64,000 bases of DNA from Lewinellaceae bacterium (GTDB lineage Bacteria > Bacteroidota > Bacteroidia > Chitinophagales > Saprospiraceae): contig JADJYW010000019.1 of the NCBI GenBank assembly GCA_016719605.1, forward strand, positions 100,001 to 164,000, written 5' to 3'. The stretch's first letter is position 1; the number at the start of each line of letters is the position of its first letter. The translations under genes were made by a program, and so were the position numbers. The notes under the pieces are model-generated. The model was not told the origin of the DNA. It ran no database searches and worked only from the letters and a program-made list of their open reading frames with translations. Shown here in pieces: positions 54,886 to 61,455 of the stretch.

Positions 54886-55605
54886 TTGCAACCCACACCC
54901 TCCGTACGTTTTCAGGTCGTCGTGCCCTGCTACAACCCGCCCGAGGGCTGGGAACAAGCCTTGGCCGACAAGTTTGCCGCGTTTGCGGCGGCTATTGGCG
55001 ACCTCGGTGCGGCGGGCCTGATCGTGGTGAACGACGGCTCGGCACGCAATACCACGGCACAAAATTTCAACAACCTCCGGGCGCTGGCGCCGGTTGTGCA
55101 GGTGGTTTCCTACGAAAAAAACCGCGGCAAGGGCTATGCGCTTCGGCAAGGTGTGTTGGCGTCGGAGGCCGATTTTATCGTAGTGACCGACATTGATTTC
55201 CCCTACACCATCGCCAGTATGCGCCGGGTAGCCGAAACCCTGCAGGCTGCGGGCGGCATTGCTGCCGGTAACCGCGATACCGCCTACTACGCCCATGTTC
55301 CGGCATTTCGGCGCCGGTTGTCGCAGGGCTTGCGCTGGCTGTTGCGCCATGTATTGCGCCAGCCGATAGACGACTCGCAGTGCGGCCTCAAGGGGTTTGA
55401 CCGGGCCGGCAAGGCTGTTTTTCTGGAGACCACCATTGATCGTTTTTTGTTCGACCTCGAATTTTTGATGCTGGCAAACGGCCGCATAGCCATTCACCCC
55501 GTGCCGGTAGAACTGCGCCCGGGTGTGGTGTTCAGCCGTGTGGGCTGGAAAATCCTGCTCGCCGAGGGGGGCAATTTTTTGAAACTGTTTTTCCGACAAT
55601 TGTAA
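54886..55605 (+). CDS. Family 2 glycosyltransferase (dolichyl-phosphate-mannose-synthase-like)
   Basis: About 239 aa. The GT-A fold starts with FQVVVPCYNPPEGWEQAL, then GLIVVNDGS, VSYEKNRGKGYALRQGVL and the metal-binding DIDFPYTIASM (the DxD-like motif). Later come SQCGLKGFDRAGKAVF and DRFLFDLEFLMLANG, typical of polyprenyl-phosphate sugar synthases such as DPM1/GtrB. It therefore probably transfers a sugar to a lipid carrier. The TTG at 54886 (or ATT at 54883) is the likely start; no ATG lies between the promoter and the first conserved strand. The next gene, a large membrane protein, is 37 bp downstream and may use the lipid-linked sugar. Confidence 0.85.
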   Translation: MQPTPSVRFQVVVPCYNPPEGWEQALADKFAAFAAAIGDLGAAGLIVVNDGSARNTTAQNFNNLRALAPVVQVVSYEKNRGKGYALRQGVLASEADFIVVTDIDFPYTIASMRRVAETLQAAGGIAAGNRDTAYYAHVPAFRRRLSQGLRWLLRHVLRQPIDDSQCGLKGFDRAGKAVFLETTIDRFLFDLEFLMLANGRIAIHPVPVELRPGVVFSRVGWKILLAEGGNFLKLFFRQL

Positions 55606-55642
55606 ATACGCCCGGCAACCCGACACGGGCAGATTCTGGAAT

Positions 55643-58009
55643 ATGCGCCAACTTGAGCACACGCTGCAAAACCTGGCTTCGCCAAAACGCTCCCACACTT
55701 TTTGGGGACTGCTGGCAGTATTGATCGTGTGTTTCGGTCTGCTCTGGCTGAAACACGGGCACTGGCTGCACGCACCCAACGACCGAATGCTGGGCGCATC
55801 CCCGGATAGTTTCAAAAACTATATGACCAGCTTGTGGCACATACGCCACGACTCCAGCGCCGTGCATTACCAGGGCATGAACTACCCGTACGGCGAGCAC
55901 GTCCTCTTCACCGACAACCAGCCCATCCTCAGCGCCACCTTGCAGTGGTGGAGCCGGAATGTATCGGACCTGACCGGGCATACCGTCGGCGTGATCAATG
56001 TTTCCCAGATCATTTCGGTGCTGCTGGGCTGCATGGTGCTGTTTTTGCTGCTGCGCAAACTACACCTCCCGGCCTGGTACGCGGGTTTGGTGACCCTGTG
56101 CATGGTATTCCTGAATCCGCAGTGGGGCCGTTTCGACGCGCATTTCGGACTGTCGCACACCTGGGTTTTTCCACTCCTGCTCCTGTTGCTAAGCCGCTAC
56201 GAGGAACGCTACAGCCGGCGCTACCAAAGCCTGCAAATCGGCGCGCTGCTCTGGGTGGCTGCGCAGTTTCATTTTTATTATTTCGGAATATGCGCCCTGT
56301 TTCTGGGATTTTACACGGCCTTTCAGTTGGTGCTGGACCCCTCGCTGCGCAACTGGCGGGTACGGATCAGCCACCTGGTGGTCATGGTCGTGCTGCCCTT
56401 CGCGCTGCTCAATATCTGGATACACTGGGCCGACTATGCCTCCGACCGGCCGGCAAATCCGTACGGATTTCTGACCTACATCGGGGAATGGGAAGGCGTT
56501 TTTTTGCCGTACGAAGATTTCCCCTTGTTTCGGTGGATTGACCAGCATCTCGTGCCGGTGCGCCGCGTGAATGGCGAGGCCAAGGCCTACGCCGGAGCGT
56601 TGTCATTTTTGTTCACGCTGTGGCTGCTCGTGTCCGGTTTTCGGATGTTTGGCAAATCCTGGGCCGACGCCGCCTACCACCGGGTACACAAGCGCTATTT
56701 GCAGGGCATTTTCACGGCAGCATTGTTGCTGCTGCTCTTTGCCTGCGGTTTCCCGTTTGCAATCGGCGGCCTGGAATGGATGGTGGATTATATGGGGCCG
56801 TTGCGGCAGTTTCGCGGACTTGGGCGGTTCACCTGGGCTTTTTTCTATGTCATCAACGTACTGGCATTTTACAGCCTGTGGAACTGGAGCGTGCGGTTCA
56901 AAGGCTTCCGGGGCGGCCAGGCCCGGTGGTTTCGCTGGGTCATTGCCCTGGCGCCGGTGCTGCTTCTGGCCTGGGAGGCATACACGTTCCAGCGGCTGCG
57001 CCCCGTGACGCTCATGGACAACATGGAAAATCGCGCAGTAGCGGCCCCGACGCCCGAGCACTGGATCAACTCGGTAGATTTTTCCAAATTTCAAGGGTTT
57101 TTGCCGTTGCCCTACTACCACATCGGTTCGGAAAATGTGTGGCTGGAAGCCGACTTCGGGCAGTTTATCCGAAATCAGACCACGGCTCTGCACACCGGTT
57201 TGCCCGACATGGGCGTGAACATGAGCCGCACGTCGTGCGCTCAAACGGTGAGCTCCATCCAGTTCATCCTCGAACCCTGCCGGATGCCTGCCATGCTGAA
57301 CGAATTCCTGGACAACCGCCCGATTGCCGTGTTCGTACACGGGCCGGCCTGGGACGACGTGCAACGACGCTACCCCCACCTCGTCAGCCGGGCCAAGCCC
57401 GTGTACGACAGTCCGGACATGAAAATTTTGTCGCTCCCGCTGCCCGTAGTCCGCGATTATGTGCGCGAGCGCAACGCCTCAATTGACGCGGAACGCCTTT
57501 CCCGGAACCTGGCGCCGCAAGGGAAATGGCAGGTATCGCAGCCCAACGGGTTTCTGCACTACCAGCCCTTCGATTCGCTCTCCACGACGAGGCGTATTTT
57601 CCAGGGCAAGGGCGCATACTCCGGCGACATGGGCGACACGACCTGGCTTTGGCAAGCACCGCTACCCAAAGGCTCGTATACCATCAGTTTCTGGATTTAC
57701 GGCAATCAGGATATCGGCATGAACCACGAATTGCGCCTGTTCGAGCACGACCTCGGCAATGGCCGCGAAATCCAGTTCCGGCACGAGGGCATGCGGTTTC
57801 ATCTCAAAACCATTGTCAACAACTGGGGTTTGTTTGAGCTACCGGTTGACATACAGGGCGACAACTCCGGCTTGCGTATTTTTCTTTACAAACAACAGGT
57901 TCGACAACCCTTTTTCCTTGATGAGGTACTTATCCGTCCCCAAAATACGGATGTGTACTACCGCGAGGAATTTTGGGTGGTGCGGAACAACTATTGGTAC
58001 AAACTGTGA
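55643..58009 (+). CDS. Large polytopic membrane protein with periplasmic C-terminal domain (GT-C-like, unassigned)
   Basis: 788 aa. About ten to twelve membrane helices span residues 20-460, followed by a soluble C-terminal region of about 320 residues. The first loop holds APNDRMLGASPDSFKNY and NYPYGEHVLFTDNQP, acidic and aromatic patterns seen in GT-C/YfhO-like transferases. The C-terminal half ends with a jelly-roll-like segment (GSYTISFWIYGNQDIGM, FFLDEVLIRPQNTDVYY), similar in style to the tail of the 40082-41932 protein. Located between a lipid-sugar synthase-like GT2 and an RDD gene, it is a candidate envelope glycosyltransferase; activity unproven. Confidence 0.65.
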   Translation: MRQLEHTLQNLASPKRSHTFWGLLAVLIVCFGLLWLKHGHWLHAPNDRMLGASPDSFKNYMTSLWHIRHDSSAVHYQGMNYPYGEHVLFTDNQPILSATLQWWSRNVSDLTGHTVGVINVSQIISVLLGCMVLFLLLRKLHLPAWYAGLVTLCMVFLNPQWGRFDAHFGLSHTWVFPLLLLLLSRYEERYSRRYQSLQIGALLWVAAQFHFYYFGICALFLGFYTAFQLVLDPSLRNWRVRISHLVVMVVLPFALLNIWIHWADYASDRPANPYGFLTYIGEWEGVFLPYEDFPLFRWIDQHLVPVRRVNGEAKAYAGALSFLFTLWLLVSGFRMFGKSWADAAYHRVHKRYLQGIFTAALLLLLFACGFPFAIGGLEWMVDYMGPLRQFRGLGRFTWAFFYVINVLAFYSLWNWSVRFKGFRGGQARWFRWVIALAPVLLLAWEAYTFQRLRPVTLMDNMENRAVAAPTPEHWINSVDFSKFQGFLPLPYYHIGSENVWLEADFGQFIRNQTTALHTGLPDMGVNMSRTSCAQTVSSIQFILEPCRMPAMLNEFLDNRPIAVFVHGPAWDDVQRRYPHLVSRAKPVYDSPDMKILSLPLPVVRDYVRERNASIDAERLSRNLAPQGKWQVSQPNGFLHYQPFDSLSTTRRIFQGKGAYSGDMGDTTWLWQAPLPKGSYTISFWIYGNQDIGMNHELRLFEHDLGNGREIQFRHEGMRFHLKTIVNNWGLFELPVDIQGDNSGLRIFLYKQQVRQPFFLDEVLIRPQNTDVYYREEFWVVRNNYWYKL

Positions 58010-58749
58010 AGTCCATCGAAATAACCACCACGCAAAACGTCACCATTGAGTACGAACTGGCCCGCCTGCGCGAGCGGGGGCTGGCGTGGTTTATGGACCT
58101 CATGCTCCTGCTGCTGGGTTATTTTATTTTAATGCAACTGGCGCGCGCGCTCTTCGGCGGTATTTTTTCGGGCGACATCAGCGATATGGTCTGGGTGCTG
58201 CTGCCGTTTTTGGGTTACTTCCTCTACAACATCTTTTTTGAAATCTGGAACATCGGTCAAACGCCGGGCAAGATGGCCATGAGCATCAAAGTCGTGCGCC
58301 TGGACGGCAAAGACCCGGAATGGAGCGACGTGGTGCTGCGGGCGGTACTACACCTGGTGGATTCGCTTTTTTCCTTCAGCGTGATCGGCGCTGTGCTCAT
58401 CAAAACCACCGGAAAAAGCCAGCGCCTCGGCGACCTGGCTGCCAACACCACTGTCATTCGGATCAAAAGTACCCAGTACCAGTTCCGACTGGACGACATC
58501 CTCGGCATCTCGACCCTCAGCAACTACCAACCCACCTACCCCCAGGTGCGCGACCTCGGTGAGCGGGACATGATTTTTATCAAAAACGTACTGGTGCGCC
58601 TGCAACGCTACCCCAACCAGGCGCATCAGGAGGTGGTCGAAGACCTCGTCACCCACCTCATGCCCCTGCTCCGCATGGAGCAGCGCCCGCCCAATCGGGT
58701 CGAATTTTTGCGGACCCTGCTGCGGGACTACATCGTATTGACGCGGTAG
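58006..58749 (+). CDS. RDD family membrane protein
   Basis: About 247 aa. A GTG at 58006 overlaps the upstream stop (GTGA), and the product begins MKSIEITTTQNVTIEYELA. The RDD domain has the namesake motif as LRERGLAWFMDLMLLLLGYF, a second helix pair, and GQTPGKMAMSIKVVRLDG, with QRLGDLAANTTVI at its end. An extra charged C-terminal tail of about 90 residues follows. RDD proteins are small multi-pass proteins of mostly unknown function, some of them cation/proton antiporters. Translationally coupled to the upstream membrane protein gene. Confidence 0.88.
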   Translation: MKSIEITTTQNVTIEYELARLRERGLAWFMDLMLLLLGYFILMQLARALFGGIFSGDISDMVWVLLPFLGYFLYNIFFEIWNIGQTPGKMAMSIKVVRLDGKDPEWSDVVLRAVLHLVDSLFSFSVIGAVLIKTTGKSQRLGDLAANTTVIRIKSTQYQFRLDDILGISTLSNYQPTYPQVRDLGERDMIFIKNVLVRLQRYPNQAHQEVVEDLVTHLMPLLRMEQRPPNRVEFLRTLLRDYIVLTR

Positions 58750-58763
58750 GCGTATAAAAAACG

Positions 58764-58771
58764 TACTTTTG
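58764..58771 (+). promoter_or_regulatory. -7 promoter element of mtaB
   Basis: TACTTTTG followed by CC, an exact TAnnTTTG match, 22 nt before the ATG at 58794. Confidence 0.6.
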
Positions 58772-58793
58772 CCGCCTGTTTTTTTTCACACAC

Positions 58794-60180
58794 ATGGCCA
58801 CACCGCGCACCGTCGCTTTTCATACCCTCGGCTGCAAAAACGAACTACTCGGAGACTTCCGCCCTGGCGCGGCTGTTCGAGGACAAGGGCTATTGGCCTG
58901 TCCGCTTCGAGGAGGGCGCCGACATCTACGTCATCAATACCTGCTCCGTCACCGAACAAGCCGACAAGGAGTGCAAAAAAATCGTGCGCCAGGCCCTGCG
59001 CCGCCAGCCCGACGCCTTCGTGGTGGTGACCGGCTGCTACGCACAACTGAAACCGCACGACATCGCCGAAATCCCGGGCGTGGACCTTGTGCTGGGCGCC
59101 GGCGAAAAATTCCGCATTCTCGACTATGTGGACGACCTGTCCAAAGCCCCCGGCAAGGGTATGGTTCACGCCGGCGAAGTGCGCGACGTAAACACCTTCA
59201 ACGCCTCGTTTTCTTTCGGCGACCGTACCCGCTCTTTTCTGAAAGTACAGGACGGCTGCGACTACAAGTGCTCTTTCTGCACCATACCCATGGCGCGCGG
59301 CGCCAGCCGCTCCGACACGGTAGAAAATGCCGTAGCCAACGCCCGGCGCATTGCCGGACAGGGCACACAAGAAATCGTGCTCACGGGTGTCAACCTCGGT
59401 GATTTTGGCAACGGCACGGCGGTCATCGAAGGCGAGCGCCCAAAAAAAGAGGCCATGTTCATTGACCTCATCCGCACGCTGGATGCGGAGGTGGACATCC
59501 CGCGCTTCCGCATCAGCAGTATCGAGCCGAACCTGCTGACCGACGAGGTGATCGCCTTTGTAGCCGAAAGCCGCCGCTTCATGCCGCACTTACATGTGCC
59601 GCTCCAATCGGGAAACGACAAGCAACTGCGCGACATGCGCCGCCGCTACAGCCGTGATTTGTACGCCGCGCGGGTGGAAGCCATAAAAAAACACATGCCC
59701 CACGCCTGCATTGGCTGCGACGTGATCGTGGGTTTTCCGGGCGAAACAGAGGCGGATTTTTTGGAAACGTACCGATTCCTGCAAACACTGGACGTGTCGT
59801 ACCTGCATGTGTTCACTTATTCCGAACGGGCCAACACGCCTGCGGCGGACATGTCCGGCGCCGTGCCGGTGGAAGAACGCCGCCGCCGCAACGCGGCCCT
59901 GCGTGGTTTGTCGGAAATGAAACGCCGGGAATTTTATCGCCTGCACCTCGGCTCGGCACGCCCCGTGCTGTTCGAACAGCACAAAAACCCGGCGCTGCTC
60001 AGCGGTTTTACCGACAACTACATCAAAATTGAAATGCCCGCCGGGACTGGAAAAGTGAATGCCATAGCACCCGTATTACTGAAAAACCTGTCCGCCGACG
60101 GCGAGGTTGTTCTCGGTTTTGAGTCAACTCGAAAGCAAAACGTAACTGAGCTTGTGCAGAGAACTGTGTCACCCCGTTAA
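58794..60180 (+). CDS. mtaB: tRNA (N6-L-threonylcarbamoyladenosine(37)-C2)-methylthiotransferase MtaB, frameshifted near the start
   Basis: About 461 aa once corrected. The first 14 codons read TPRTVAFHTLGCK, the start of the UPF0004 domain, then the frame breaks. One extra A in the A5 run at 58836-58840 is responsible: removing it gives GCKTNYSETSAL followed by FEEGADIYVINTCSVTEQADKE. Three N-terminal cysteines bind the auxiliary [4Fe-4S] cluster. The radical-SAM triad is in DGCDYKCSFCTIPMARG. A TRAM-like C-terminal region ends the protein. The enzyme methylthiolates t6A37 in tRNAs reading ANN codons. Because the rest is perfectly conserved, a sequence error or a very recent mutation is likely. 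A start at 58984 would lack the first cluster ligands. Confidence 0.9.
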
Positions 60181-60191
60181 GAGGAATAAAA

Positions 60192-60293
60192 ACGCAGAGC
60201 GCACCGAGTGTTCCATCACTCGAAATTTGCCACTACCAATTATTTGAAATCAAATCTCTGTGTTTCTGGTACAGCACTCTGTGCGCTCTGTGT
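60192..60293. repeat. Inverted-repeat element downstream of mtaB
   Basis: The arms 60192-60210 (ACGCAGAGCGCACCGAGTG) and 60275-60293 are complementary at 17 of 19 positions and enclose about 64 bp of AT-richer sequence. No gene inside. It may act as a terminator region between convergent genes or be a dispersed palindromic element. Confidence 0.6.
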
Positions 60294-60347
60294 AAAAAAC
60301 ATCCCGGCGGAAGGCTTGACACAGTTTTTTGAACACGCTCTGACCCG

Positions 60348-61403
60348 CTACTGCTTCTCCGGTACTACCTCTTCTGCAACTGCCGGTTTTGGCTCCACAA
60401 AATAAATAATCCGGGTGAGCCATTTGGCGGTATCCGGTTCCTGTCCGGGGTCGGTGATGTACTCCTCGATCACCGGAGGGATGCTTTGCAACCCCTTCTC
60501 GGCCATGTAATCGTCCATGGCGTAGTGCGCCTCGCCGGAATTGGCATAGGCACCGAAGTACTCGATGATCAGGGCCGGCTTGCCGCCCACAGGGAATACG
60601 CTCAGGCCGCTGCCGAATTTTTGGTTGGCAGCCACCGGAATCGCGGCAGCCATGTCGGCAGTACCCGCTTCTGTATCGTAGCTCCAGAACAGGCCTGCCG
60701 GAGCACCTGCCATTTCGGCTGCGCTTTTCTGAATCTGCTGCATTGCTATCGAAAAGGTAGTTCCAAAAAATGCCTGCATATCCGGGAAAGCCACGGTCTT
60801 TCGGATGCCGACGTAGTACTTTTCCGGCATCTCTTCGGTAGCCACTTCATAGCCCCGGTATTTTTTGTGGGCAATACCCTCGCACACCTGTTTCAGGTTT
60901 TCCAGTCCTTTGGCATAGTCCTTCCCGACCCCGGCATCTATGTCGGTAAAAATAGCCAGACCATTCCATGGGAAAGCGATGTGCATGTCGAACGCCCAGG
61001 TAACGGTGGTTTTTTTTCCGTTTTCTTTAAAAATAAAATACGACGGAGCGGTGCTCTCGAACGGTTCGGCGAATTGCACTTCCAGGTCAATCCGGTCGGG
61101 CGCAAGAGCGGTGATGGTTTGTTGGCCGACACCCACGTCGTCGTTGCCGGCCCATTTGTAAATAGCTCCCACCGCGCCATCGGTACCTTCGATGCTGATT
61201 TTCATATCGGGGTCCAGCGGCGCCCAAGGCGACCAGGTTTCAAAATTTTTGAAGTGTTGCACATGGCCATATACCAGTTCTTTGGGCGCGTCTATCTCGA
61301 TACTGCGCTCGAGATGGTAGTCTTTTTTGGCAAAAAGGCCGAGGGCGACCCACAGGACACCAAGCCCCAACACGAGGTAGATGAGGATTTTAAGCATTTT
61401 CAT
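60348..61403 (-). CDS. SRPBCC-domain protein with C-terminal GyrI-like ligand-binding domain
   Basis: 351 aa. One N-terminal membrane helix (about residues 4-25) precedes an SRPBCC/polyketide-cyclase-like domain: YHLERSIEIDAPKELVYGHVQHFKNFETWSPWAPLDPDM. The second half (from about 185: EEMPEKYYVGIRKTVAFPDM, GLFWSYDTEAGTADMAAAIPV, HYAMDDYMAEKG) is the GyrI-like small-molecule-binding fold also found as effector domain of AraC/MerR regulators. Such fusions are frequent in Bacteroidota; the ligand is unknown. It lies about 50 bp downstream of the GH92 gene on the same strand and may be co-transcribed. Confidence 0.85.
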   Translation of the reverse strand: MKMLKILIYLVLGLGVLWVALGLFAKKDYHLERSIEIDAPKELVYGHVQHFKNFETWSPWAPLDPDMKISIEGTDGAVGAIYKWAGNDDVGVGQQTITALAPDRIDLEVQFAEPFESTAPSYFIFKENGKKTTVTWAFDMHIAFPWNGLAIFTDIDAGVGKDYAKGLENLKQVCEGIAHKKYRGYEVATEEMPEKYYVGIRKTVAFPDMQAFFGTTFSIAMQQIQKSAAEMAGAPAGLFWSYDTEAGTADMAAAIPVAANQKFGSGLSVFPVGGKPALIIEYFGAYANSGEAHYAMDDYMAEKGLQSIPPVIEEYITDPGQEPDTAKWLTRIIYFVEPKPAVAEEVVPEKQ

Positions 61404-61455
61404 AGCGTAGAGAATTAAGTGAAAAGTTGGTTTGTTCCGGTATGGTTGGTCGGGG

